Below, piece by piece: positions 44,851-53,415 of a DNA stretch of 64,000 nucleotides. The notes beneath the pieces are model-generated. The model did not search any database, was not told the origin of the DNA, and saw only the letters and a program-made list of their open reading frames with translations. The position numbers and the translations under genes were made by a program. Origin of the DNA: Alkalihalobacillus trypoxylicola (GTDB taxonomy: Bacteria > Bacillota > Bacilli > Bacillales > Bacillaceae_D); assembly GCF_001590785.1 (NCBI RefSeq), contig NZ_LTAO01000003.1, positions 20,472 to 84,471 of the forward strand, given 5' to 3'. Within the stretch, counting starts at the first letter, position 1. The number at the start of each line of letters is the position of its first letter.

Positions 44851-44889
44851 AAAAAAACATTTGAGAATAGTTTCTCAAATGTTTTTGAA
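44851..44889 (-). terminator. Terminator of selO
   Basis: Perfect 15-base arms 44853-44867 and 44872-44886 (ACATTTGAGAA / TTCTCAAATGT plus A/T pairs) around a four-base loop; T-rich on the minus strand. Confidence 0.92.
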
Positions 44890-44899
44890 TAGTAGCCTT

Positions 44900-46372
44900 T
44901 TAGGTCCCACAAAAGGTTTTATAAGGAGTAGCGGATTTATTAGGTGGTGCTGTATATTTTTCTTCATAGAAATTATGTTCAAAAGGGTTTGTTACGACCT
45001 TTAATAGTTCATTCCATTTTTGATAATTCTCCTGCTCTACCGCTTCCTCTAACGCTTCTTCAACTAAATGATTTCTTGGAATAGCCGCTGGATTATTTTC
45101 TTTCATTAATGAAATAGATTCTTCCTTAGATTGGCTTTGCTGTTTTAATAAGTGTTCCCACTGTTTTTTCCATTGCTTAAATTCATCGAATTGATACACC
45201 TCTGAATCATTGCACTTTTCAAATGTTAAATCTATAAAGGTATTAGTAAAATCTAAATCGTTTTTCTCCATTAGTTTGAGGAGAGCTTCGCTTAATTCCA
45301 TTTCATCGCTGTTACTTTGGAAAAGACCGAGCTTTTTACTCATACCACTGTACCAGAAGGAATCATAATAGGTTTGAAATTGCCCAATGGCTCCTTCTGC
45401 CGTTTTCAACGCTTCATCCTGATTTTCGTTCAATAAAGGTAAGATAGATTCAGCTAGCCTTGCTAAATTCCAAGCTGCCATATAAGGCTGATTACCGTAA
45501 GCATAACGGCCTTGATGATCGATAGAGCTAAAAACCGTTGCTTGATTATATTCATTCATAAAAGCACAAGGTCCATAATCTATCGTTTCTCCACTTATTG
45601 TCATATTATCGGTATTCATCACTCCATGAACGAAGCCTACTAATTGCCATTTTGCGATTAAAGAAGCCTGTTGTTTCATAACCGTTTGCAATAAACCTAA
45701 ATAACGATTTTCATGTTCGATAAGAGAAGTAAAATGTCTAGTTATCGTATAGTCTGCCAGTGCTCTCAAGTCATCTATAGAACCATACTGTCTAGCATAT
45801 TGAAAGGTTCCTACACGAATATGACTGGAAGCCACCCTTGTTAAGGTCGCACCTGGCAATACAGTTTCTCTATACACCGGGTTTCCAGTACTAGTCACTG
45901 CTAAGCTTCTGGTCGTTGGAATTCCTAATGCAAACATGGCTTCACTTATTAAATATTCTCTTAACATTGGAGCTAAAGCAGCTCGGCCATCTCCTCCACG
46001 GGAAAAATGGGTAGGACCCGAACCCTTTAAATGAATATCATATCGTTCCTTCTGAGGAGAAATTTGTTCTCCAATTAAGAGGGCTCTTCCATCACCTAAC
46101 ATCGTAAAATGTCCAAATTGATGCCCTGCATATGCTAGTGAAATGGACATCCCCCCATTTGGAGTTTTAGAGCCTGATAACACTTGGGCACCAGACTCTG
46201 TATGAAAGGCTTCTGAATTTAGGCCTAATTGCTCACCAAGCTGTTTATTAAAGACAACAATTTTTGGATCTGACGTATTATCCAGTTGCTCTATTTTATA
46301 AAAAATTTCAGGAAGTGTATGATAGCTTTTCTCCAAGTTCCACCCGAAATCATTGTCAAACGATTGACTCAT
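44900..46372 (-). CDS. selO: SelO/YdiU protein adenylyltransferase
   Basis: A 490-residue pseudokinase-fold enzyme that attaches AMP to Ser, Thr or Tyr residues of other proteins. Signature parts are YAGHQFGHFTMLGDGRALLI near residue 80, HLKGSGPTHFSRGGDGRAAL, and VHGVMNTDNMTISGETIDYG near residue 250, which includes the metal-binding Asn and Asp. Some bacterial SelO proteins end in Cys or selenocysteine; here the end is KTFCGT, with a cysteine three residues from the terminus. Single gene with AGGAGG upstream and its own terminator. Confidence 0.93.
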   Translation of the reverse strand: MSQSFDNDFGWNLEKSYHTLPEIFYKIEQLDNTSDPKIVVFNKQLGEQLGLNSEAFHTESGAQVLSGSKTPNGGMSISLAYAGHQFGHFTMLGDGRALLIGEQISPQKERYDIHLKGSGPTHFSRGGDGRAALAPMLREYLISEAMFALGIPTTRSLAVTSTGNPVYRETVLPGATLTRVASSHIRVGTFQYARQYGSIDDLRALADYTITRHFTSLIEHENRYLGLLQTVMKQQASLIAKWQLVGFVHGVMNTDNMTISGETIDYGPCAFMNEYNQATVFSSIDHQGRYAYGNQPYMAAWNLARLAESILPLLNENQDEALKTAEGAIGQFQTYYDSFWYSGMSKKLGLFQSNSDEMELSEALLKLMEKNDLDFTNTFIDLTFEKCNDSEVYQFDEFKQWKKQWEHLLKQQSQSKEESISLMKENNPAAIPRNHLVEEALEEAVEQENYQKWNELLKVVTNPFEHNFYEEKYTAPPNKSATPYKTFCGT

Positions 46373-46539
46373 ATTTCATCCTCCTTTGTTTGAAATCATC
46401 TCAATATATTTAACTTAGGAGCTTACAATATCTTTACTGTTGATTATATCGTTATTATGGCAAAAGTAAAAAACATCTATTCGAAACGAATGAATGTTTT
46501 TAAAGGTACCTCTCTTTGAGAGCGCTTTCTAAAATAAAA

Positions 46540-47004
46540 TCAATCACAAGCCTCTATTCGGTGAATATACTTTTTTTTGTTTTTGATGTTATCATTTAAT
46601 TCGTTAATAAATTGTTTTAAAATCTTATAATCTTGATTCAGTAAAATAGGATCTTTTATCACTAATTGCTCTATCCCTTTATGAAGATAAACCGTAATAA
46701 AAGCTTGTGATAGGCTCTTTTTTTGATTCTCATCATGCTGCAATTCTACTCTTCTTACTGCACTTCTCTCCACATCCATATAACCTTCAACCCTACCTTG
46801 AAAATGCCTTTCTATTCGTAAACGCTCTTTATCATAGGTTAAATAATGAGTCCATTTGTCCGATTCATAAAAAATATAAATATGCTCATAGAAGAAGCTT
46901 TTTTCTTCATTGCTAGTAATAGATGTATGGAGATTGCGTTCATTCCAAAAGACGAAGCTGACAGTAGCAATCACAATCAATACGATAAGCATGATCCAAC
47001 CCAC
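46540..47004 (-). CDS. Membrane-anchored protein of unknown function
   Basis: A 154-residue protein with one N-terminal membrane span (IMLIVLIVIATVSFVFW, residues 4-20) and a charged C-terminal domain predicted to be beta-rich (IYIFYESDKWTHYLTYDKER). I cannot assign a family. An ATG four codons in is another possible start. It ends with CD preceded by HRIEA. The neighbours, selO and the GH42 gene, are separated by gaps of 167 and 350 bases, so it is likely transcribed alone. Confidence 0.6.
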   Translation of the reverse strand: MGWIMLIVLIVIATVSFVFWNERNLHTSITSNEEKSFFYEHIYIFYESDKWTHYLTYDKERLRIERHFQGRVEGYMDVERSAVRRVELQHDENQKKSLSQAFITVYLHKGIEQLVIKDPILLNQDYKILKQFINELNDNIKNKKKYIHRIEACD

Positions 47005-47354
47005 TTGATAACTCCCCCTCGATTATCGATTATATTGTCTATTCGACACTTTTTAGCGTAATCCTCCATTTTATCAATGACAAAGGTCACACTTTGATAA
47101 TAGGCCATTTCTCGTCTATCTACTAGAGTAAGAGGAGATAGTCTCTCTTTCATTCTTAAATCTATTACCTTTGAGAGGAGAAAAATAATGGAGCCTTTAT
47201 ATCAAAAGTGACTGAATAAAAAACTTCCTTCTTCTATTAGAAAAAAATAGGTTAGCGCCATAAAAAGGGGCATCTATCAAAATACCAAACGAAAACAGGC
47301 GACTTTCTTATGAAATAGTCACCTGTTTTTTGTGAAGTTTTGTCCCTATATTCT
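47005..47354. other. 350-bp intergenic stretch without a gene
   Basis: I see no open frame with a ribosome binding site. The right end carries the hairpin that ends the GH42 transcript; the rest is featureless A+T-rich DNA. Confidence 0.4.
47290..47332 (-). terminator. Terminator of the GH42 beta-galactosidase gene
   Basis: AAAACAGGCGACT (47292-47304) pairs with AGTCACCTGTTTT (47317-47329) with one mismatch; T-rich on both sides. Confidence 0.75.
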
Positions 47355-49364
47355 TTAATTTCCCTTTAAAATATACACATCGAATTTTTTTAATGTTGTT
47401 GATGCCGAGGCGACTTCTCCCGTTAAAATATCGGTTTTACCTACGAATTCCTCTGGCATAGCCTTTTCATCATCATGCTGATTAATGACAAAGTAATAGG
47501 CATGCTCTTGATTTTCTCTCTTTGTAATTTCTAATCCATCACTTTTTGCCACCAAGGCATTTATTTTTGCACCTTCTACTACTTGTTGTAGTATTTCGCT
47601 AATGCCAGACTTTTCAAGCTGAGTTCCTACATACCAAAACTTCCCTTTGCCAAAATCATTTTTAGTGACAGAAGGACTATTAGCGTAGAAATCTTCCTCA
47701 TAGTAAGCTACCGCTTCTGCACCTTCTAAATGAATAATATCACAGAGTAAATTGCAAGAATGTTTACTCCCATTTGTAAATGCCACCTGATTTGATTGCT
47801 CAGGAGCTAGTGCATCAATTTCCTCTACCCATACTCCTGCCATTTCTCTTAATGGACCAGGATATCCACCTAAATAAACATTATCCGATTCATTAACAAT
47901 CCCGCTCATGAAGGTTGTGACGAAATGTCCTCCATTCTTAACAAAATCAGTTAAACGGTTGGCTAGTCCGTCTTTAAGCATATATAAAACAGGAGCAACG
48001 ACTAAATCATAATCCGAGAAATCACTATCAACTGAAATCATATCTACCGGAATATTGCGGTCGTAAAAGAATTCATAGTATTGGTGAATTTGATCAACAT
48101 ATTTTAAATCTTTATTTGGACCACTTGTATATTCTAAAGCCCAATAATTATCCCAATCAAAAATGATGCCTACTTTACTATTAAAGCGCGTTCCAATTAC
48201 TTCGCTTAATGTTTCTAATTCTTTACCTAATTGTGCAACCTCACGAAAAACTCGAGTTTCTTCATGACCGACGTGTTCAATAACAGCTCCATGAAATTTT
48301 TCACAGGCGCCAACTGAACGTCGTAATTGGAAATATTGAATCGTATCGGCTCCATGCGCAATTGTTTGATAGCTTTGTGCTCTCATTTTTCCTGGACGCT
48401 TTAACGAATTGTAAGGTTGCCAATTTTGCTGACTTGGCGTTTGTTCCATCAGCATAAATGGCTGTCCATCCTTTAACCCTCTCATTAAATCATGAGTCAT
48501 CGCTGTCAAGCTTAGAGGCGTATTGTAGCTAGGATAATTATCCCAAGAAACAATATCTAACTCTTTAGCCCATTTAAAGTAATCTAGTATCTTATAAGTA
48601 CCCATTAAATTAGTAGTAATCGGTGTATTTGGATCAAACGAGCGGATCGCATTCTTTTCCATTTTATAATTTTCTAGCATACTATCCGAATTAAAACGGC
48701 GGTAATCAATCGATATACCTGCAAATGCCGTTTTATCTCGACCAATGCCCTCACTTAGTGCATTAGGTAGGACAATCTCATCCCACTCATAAATCGTATG
48801 ACCCCAAAACTCCAAATTCCAAGCTTTGTTTAGATTTTCAATCGTTTTATAACGGTTTTGAACCCAGATACGGAATGCCTTCTCACAGTTTTCACAGAAG
48901 CATTCGCCACCATATTCATTGTTTATATGCCAGCATGTAACATGAGGATGGTCTCCATATCTTTCCGCTAATTTCTCTGCCATTCTTCTTGCATATTTTT
49001 GATAAACTAAACTGTTCGGGCAAGCATTGTGTCTTTGACCAAACTTATGATGACGACCTTCATAATCAGTTCTCGCTACCTCAGGGTATTTTTTTACCAT
49101 CCATGCAGGTAGGGAAGCCGTAGACGTGGCTAAAACAATATCATACTTTTCTTCACTTAGCATTTCTATGATTTGATCTAATTCATCAAAATAATATTCA
49201 TCCTCTGATGGTTGAATTTTTGCCCAAGAGAAAACATTAATAGTAGCTGAATTGATTGAAGCCTTCTTAAAAATTCTCATATCCTCTGACCAGATATCCT
49301 TTGGCCATTGATTTGGATTATAATCTCCTCCATAAAGCATTCTATTAAAAAGTTGCTTACTCAT
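47355..49364 (-). CDS. Beta-galactosidase, glycoside hydrolase family 42
   Basis: A 669-residue cytoplasmic enzyme that releases galactose from short beta-galactosides. The acid/base glutamate is in WHINNEYGGECF near residue 150 and the nucleophile in FMLMEQTPSQQNW near residue 307. The metal-binding cysteine cluster CFCENCEKAF and an early Cys (RHNACPNS) are present. Trimerisation and C-terminal beta domains complete it; the length is usual. The start has GGAGG in front, overlapped by a cre-like TGGAGGCGTTTACA (two mismatches), which could allow CcpA control. A divergent AraC regulator lies 115 bases away. No transporter is adjacent. Confidence 0.95.
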   Translation of the reverse strand: MSKQLFNRMLYGGDYNPNQWPKDIWSEDMRIFKKASINSATINVFSWAKIQPSEDEYYFDELDQIIEMLSEEKYDIVLATSTASLPAWMVKKYPEVARTDYEGRHHKFGQRHNACPNSLVYQKYARRMAEKLAERYGDHPHVTCWHINNEYGGECFCENCEKAFRIWVQNRYKTIENLNKAWNLEFWGHTIYEWDEIVLPNALSEGIGRDKTAFAGISIDYRRFNSDSMLENYKMEKNAIRSFDPNTPITTNLMGTYKILDYFKWAKELDIVSWDNYPSYNTPLSLTAMTHDLMRGLKDGQPFMLMEQTPSQQNWQPYNSLKRPGKMRAQSYQTIAHGADTIQYFQLRRSVGACEKFHGAVIEHVGHEETRVFREVAQLGKELETLSEVIGTRFNSKVGIIFDWDNYWALEYTSGPNKDLKYVDQIHQYYEFFYDRNIPVDMISVDSDFSDYDLVVAPVLYMLKDGLANRLTDFVKNGGHFVTTFMSGIVNESDNVYLGGYPGPLREMAGVWVEEIDALAPEQSNQVAFTNGSKHSCNLLCDIIHLEGAEAVAYYEEDFYANSPSVTKNDFGKGKFWYVGTQLEKSGISEILQQVVEGAKINALVAKSDGLEITKRENQEHAYYFVINQHDDEKAMPEEFVGKTDILTGEVASASTTLKKFDVYILKGN

Positions 49365-49479
49365 GTAAACGCCTCCATTTAAAGTTATTTATTTATAATT
49401 ATAGAAAGGTTTTTGACTAAATTGTATAATAAGAACAACTATTTAATATAAAAATACGAAACAATTATAGGTGATAATA

Positions 49480-50295
49480 ATGGAAGTATATTATGATTTA
49501 ATGGATGGGATGAATCCGCTCTCCTTAGAGAGTATTGGAAGCGAGTGGGAGCAGCCTCCTGTTGTAAGAAACTCTGGATATCCTTACTATCATTGGATAC
49601 AAACTTTATCAGGCGAAGGAATCCTTTTAATAGAGAAGGAAGCGATTGTTCTTAAGCCGGGTGAGGGTGTGTTAATTCCCCCTTTTATACCTCATCAATA
49701 TGACTCTAATAAACCTAGAGAGTGGGTCACTAATTTTGTTACAATTGGTGGTTCACTAGCCTCTCAAATTCCTATTATTATTGATAGTAATCATTTTTTA
49801 AGAGCAAAGGATACAGATGACTTTTCTTTTAGTAAGCACATTACTGAAATGCTAACGAATATAAAAAAAGAAAACAAAAAAAATACAAAACAAAGATTAT
49901 CGATTGAACTGTATACTTTTCTACTAAATTTAAAAGACTTTGGAATGAAAGAGCACAAGCAAACGAGTAAGCTCTATCAAGAATATGTTGATCCTGCGAT
50001 ACATTGGATTGAAGCTCATTATCAGGAAAAGCACGATATTGTAGAAATATCGAACCAACTATTTATCTCATCTCAATATTTAAATCGATTGTTCAAGCGT
50101 TATATGGGAATCTCTATTCACCAATATATTATTGCTTATCGCTTAAAAAAAGCCAAAGAACTTCTAGTCACCAATCGAACGTTAAAAATACAAGATGTTT
50201 CATTTATGACAGGTTTTACTGATTGTAGTCATTTTATTTCATCCTTTAAAAAACAAACCGGCTATACACCAAAAGAATTCCGACAAATTCATTAA
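49480..50295 (+). CDS. AraC-family regulator, probable activator of the GH42 gene
   Basis: A 271-residue regulator with an N-terminal cupin sugar-binding domain (IVLKPGEGVLIPPFIPHQYD) and a C-terminal double helix-turn-helix (about 165-270: DIVEISNQLFISSQYLNRLF and IQDVSFMTGFTDCSHFISSF, ending KEFRQIH). I start at ATG 49480 with AGGTGAT upstream; an ATA-preceded ATG three codons earlier is weaker. It is divergent from the beta-galactosidase gene and likely responds to galactosides. No repeat or second promoter signal was clear in the 115-base spacer. Confidence 0.9.
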   Translation: MEVYYDLMDGMNPLSLESIGSEWEQPPVVRNSGYPYYHWIQTLSGEGILLIEKEAIVLKPGEGVLIPPFIPHQYDSNKPREWVTNFVTIGGSLASQIPIIIDSNHFLRAKDTDDFSFSKHITEMLTNIKKENKKNTKQRLSIELYTFLLNLKDFGMKEHKQTSKLYQEYVDPAIHWIEAHYQEKHDIVEISNQLFISSQYLNRLFKRYMGISIHQYIIAYRLKKAKELLVTNRTLKIQDVSFMTGFTDCSHFISSFKKQTGYTPKEFRQIH

Positions 50296-50317
50296 ACCTA
50301 AATTCGTTTGAACATTG

Positions 50318-50484
50318 ATAAAGGATGTCGCCAACCTAACTCACTTAGAAAAAGTGGATATCGGCATGGTCACTTCATTCCAGTGGGTCTCCGTACCTTG
50401 TTTCTGCTAGATTACATATTTCATAGAGAATCTACAAATTCAACAGGATTTTCCTTCTTTTTATAAGAAGGAGGGTCCTGTTCA
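50318..50484 (+). repeat. Family B repeat with terminal hairpin
   Basis: Shares GATATCGGCATGGTCACTTC, GTCTCCGTACC, CATAGAGAATCTAC and the closing hairpin with the copy at 62.0 kb; its left part is shortened. Confidence 0.8.
50442..50483 (+). terminator. Hairpin after the AraC gene (end of a family B repeat)
   Basis: AACAGGATTTTCCTTCTT (50442-50459) pairs with AAGAAGGAGGGTCCTGTT (50465-50482) with a few G-U pairs. No strong T run follows. Confidence 0.65.
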
Positions 50485-50706
50485 TTATTTGTGTTTGCAT
50501 TATCTCTACATGAGCTCATCTAAAAACAGCACTTATCCAAGTCTCTTTCCTTAACTTGCATATTTCTACATAAATCTACTTTTTTTATTGTTTTTATGTA
50601 AAAAAATGAAAAAATAGCACAATTACTTTTACAATTGTGATATATTTACCATTATGTAAGTCCTACATACTTCAAAAATAGAAAGAAAGAAAGGAAGGAA
50701 AATATA

Positions 50707-52176
50707 ATGCTTTATTGCAAAGAATGTGGTCATCAAAACAACTCTTCAGATCGTTTTTGCTCAGAATGTGGCCAAGCTCTATCTCAAAACCGTGAAGCTT
50801 CACCTTCACTCAATCAAGAGAAGCCTCTTAAAAGTAAAATGAAGTGGACCAAAAAACAATTGATTATCACGATAAGCTCAGCTATAGCTGCTGTTTTATT
50901 ATTTGTCGGTTTTCAAATAGGCTCGGTTCTTACTGACAAAGATAGACTGATTGACCAATTTGGTACGGCACTATTAGATGGAGATACAAAAAAGATCGTT
51001 CAGCTCCTTCATTCGGATGATTCCAGATTAGAGATTACGGAAGAAAACGTTCAATTTTTAGTGAAGCATATAGAAGAAAATCCATCATATTACACGTATC
51101 TAATCGATTCATTAAAGAGCCAATCAGCATTTTTAGAGAATTCAGATGGTGAGTTTTCAGAAGATGAGCTAGACGAGTATTATCACTTTGATCACCCTTT
51201 TTATTTAACCAAAAATGGAACATTCGCACTTATTTTCGATCATTATTCAATTAATGTTTATCCATTTTATATTAACCTGGCGACAAACTATGCTAATACG
51301 ACCATCTTTATTAATGACGAAGAGATACTAACAACAGATGAAGAAGATGTGGTCTTTGAATATGGTCCGTTTATGCCAGGTTATTATGATTTTAAAGCTG
51401 TTTACCATAATGATTATGCTAGCCTTGAAACCTCAGAATCACTCTCACTGTTCAGTGTATTTGATCAAGGCTATTTTCTTGATTTATCCATTTTTGCTGA
51501 CTATATCACCATATCTAACGATTATTTATCGCTCTCTACCAATAGCCAATTATACATAAATGATACGGCGGTCGATTATGACTTAGATTCTGCTGAACCA
51601 TTTGGTCCGGTGACTCTTGATGGAAGCTTAACCTTACATGCTGTTCTCGATTTCCCTTGGGGCAGTGTTGCAACAGAGCCAGTTGCGATTGAAGGGGATT
51701 GGATAGATTTAGTGATGGATTCACCTTTTGCGGAGGAAAATAGTGAAGCTCTTTTTCATAGTATTCTACATTATGGTGTTGATTTTGCTGAAGCTTTTAA
51801 TCAAGGTGACTCCTCTCAATTTACAAATATAACGGAATCATTTCGAGAAGAGCTTAAAGATGAAATCGAATTATTAAAATCCTACGATGAAACCTGGGTC
51901 GGAGAATTTATAAAGGTTGAAATCGATCCAAATATGTATGTTGAGTTAAATGAAAATGATGAATATACAGCTTATGCAAATGCTCGCTTTCATTACGACT
52001 CTGTTTACACAGATAGTAGTAATGAGCATATAGAAACCTCTTTAGATACGACAGATGTTGAGCTTGCTCTTATTTACAATCAGGAAGAAAATAGTTGGAG
52101 TATTGATTCTGAATATACGAATTGGTACTATGATCCAACGAATTCTATTGAATTAACATCAGCGAATTTACAATAA
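50707..52176 (+). CDS. TcaA/YvbJ-like zinc-ribbon membrane protein
   Basis: A 489-residue protein. The N-terminal zinc ribbon is YCKECGHQN... to FCSECGQAL (two CxxC knuckles, residues 4-7 and 19-22), followed by one membrane span at about residues 54-76 and a large outer domain. That domain begins with a TcaA-type repeat (IDQFGTALLDGDTKKIVQLL) and ends in an NTF2-like fold. TcaA-like proteins affect glycopeptide susceptibility in staphylococci; the role here is inferred only at family level. AAGGAAGG precedes the start. The next gene, 14 bases on, also begins with a zinc ribbon. Confidence 0.82.
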   Translation: MLYCKECGHQNNSSDRFCSECGQALSQNREASPSLNQEKPLKSKMKWTKKQLIITISSAIAAVLLFVGFQIGSVLTDKDRLIDQFGTALLDGDTKKIVQLLHSDDSRLEITEENVQFLVKHIEENPSYYTYLIDSLKSQSAFLENSDGEFSEDELDEYYHFDHPFYLTKNGTFALIFDHYSINVYPFYINLATNYANTTIFINDEEILTTDEEDVVFEYGPFMPGYYDFKAVYHNDYASLETSESLSLFSVFDQGYFLDLSIFADYITISNDYLSLSTNSQLYINDTAVDYDLDSAEPFGPVTLDGSLTLHAVLDFPWGSVATEPVAIEGDWIDLVMDSPFAEENSEALFHSILHYGVDFAEAFNQGDSSQFTNITESFREELKDEIELLKSYDETWVGEFIKVEIDPNMYVELNENDEYTAYANARFHYDSVYTDSSNEHIETSLDTTDVELALIYNQEENSWSIDSEYTNWYYDPTNSIELTSANLQ

Positions 52177-52190
52177 AGGAGAAATGAAAA

Positions 52191-52952
52191 ATGAATTGCA
52201 ATCAATGTGGACAGCCGTTAGAAGCTAATTCGAAATTTTGTACAGCTTGCGGCTTTAAAATGGGGGAACCCCAAAACGAGGAAATATCAGCTACAGCCAC
52301 TACTGAAGGACAAAACGATACGACTAAAAGCCTTCAAGAAAATGAATACGTTAAGCAAGGAAAAGTCGTCAGTCAACAATACTGGAAATTTTTCCTCTCA
52401 ACGATTAAAAATCCTATGTTAGAAAGTAAACAACTATCAGAAAAAAATAAAGTAAACGGTATTATCACGATACTATTATTTTCTCTTTTACTTCCTATGT
52501 TTTTGTATAGCTTATTATCCAATGCTCCCTTTATTCAACCTACATTTGGTGATACTATATTGAAGCCCTTCTTATTTATTTTAGCTTTTATACTCGTTTT
52601 AATTGCTGTGATGCTCGGAGTATCTAAGCTCATGCAAGTACAGTATTCTTATTTTGATATTTTAGCACGGTACTCCGCCTTTTTATTAGTACCGGTAGTA
52701 GTAGCTTTAGCTTCAGTCGTTTTTTCTGTTTTATCCGTCTATACCTTTAGTTATATTTTATTTATTATAAGCTTATTAACGGCCTTTATAGCTACCGTTT
52801 CAACCCTTCATTCTTTAAAAGGTAATGAAACAAAAGGATTAGATGTTTTTTATGGGATTATTATGACAAAATTAGTCATGATTTTCATCTTTTTCATGAT
52901 CGGTGATAGTATTGTTGGTGTATTTTTGAGTGAATTATTTTCGTTTTTTTAA
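52191..52952 (+). CDS. Zinc-ribbon protein with Yip1-like membrane domain
   Basis: A 253-residue protein with two CxxC knuckles at residues 3-6 and 18-21 (CNQCGQPL, FCTACGFKMG), a low-complexity linker to about residue 55, and five membrane spans from about residue 95 to the end. It is probably co-transcribed with the TcaA-like gene, since only 14 bases separate them and AAAGGAG lies in that gap. Specific function unknown; both may act together at the envelope. Confidence 0.75.
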   Translation: MNCNQCGQPLEANSKFCTACGFKMGEPQNEEISATATTEGQNDTTKSLQENEYVKQGKVVSQQYWKFFLSTIKNPMLESKQLSEKNKVNGIITILLFSLLLPMFLYSLLSNAPFIQPTFGDTILKPFLFILAFILVLIAVMLGVSKLMQVQYSYFDILARYSAFLLVPVVVALASVVFSVLSVYTFSYILFIISLLTAFIATVSTLHSLKGNETKGLDVFYGIIMTKLVMIFIFFMIGDSIVGVFLSELFSFF

Positions 52953-53012
52953 TTTTTTATCATTAGACCATTTTCATGATTTCTATCTTATAATGTAAAC
53001 CGAAATGATAGA

Positions 53013-53152
53013 TGTTTTTGATTTTCACTTTATGTAGATGCTTTCCCAAGGGCTTGTCTTCAGCTAACTCTGGCTACCAAGAGCGTCGTCAGAGTGGATC
53101 TTCACACTGCGCTCATCCTTTGGGAGTCACTACCTACCGTTCAATCAGCAAG
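53013..53152 (-). repeat. Family A repeat
   Basis: Reverse-orientation copy; the first arm carries a change (TATGTAG for TAGGTAG). A further remnant of the family is at 53221-53285. Confidence 0.85.
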
Positions 53153-53220
53153 TGAATTCGCAAACATTCAAGACATTTTTTATAATGAATGGTCTGCTTG
53201 AATCACTTAAACCCATTCAT

Positions 53221-53285
53221 CATACATATCCTTTAATGAGAACTGAGCGATTAGGTTTTTGATTTTAACATTAGGTTTCGTCTTT
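53221..53285 (-). repeat. Remnant of a family A repeat
   Basis: Has GAGCGATTAGGTTTTTGATT and ACATTAGG, the edge of the element, but no central hairpin or second arm. Confidence 0.5.
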
Positions 53286-53305
53286 CATAAGATTTATCCG
53301 TTCAA

Positions 53306-53345
53306 CAGAACCCTCCTTCTTTTTGAAAGAAGGAGGGTTCATTGT
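53306..53345. terminator. Hairpin downstream of the alkaline phosphatase gene
   Basis: GAACCCTCCTTCTTT (from 53308) pairs with AAAGAAGGAGGGTTC (to 53340) as a near-perfect 15-bp stem; it resembles the family B terminal hairpin. On the minus strand it would end the phosphatase transcript. Confidence 0.65.
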
Positions 53346-53415
53346 TCGATATTTGTGTTTTTATATACCGGCTTTATTAAAAAATGAATTTGGTACTAGA
53401 CCGTACCTTACTCTC

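Noticed and set aside
44684..44878. 64-codon minus-strand frame
   Set aside because: It starts inside the selO terminator hairpin and covers a tandem repeat; no ribosome binding site.
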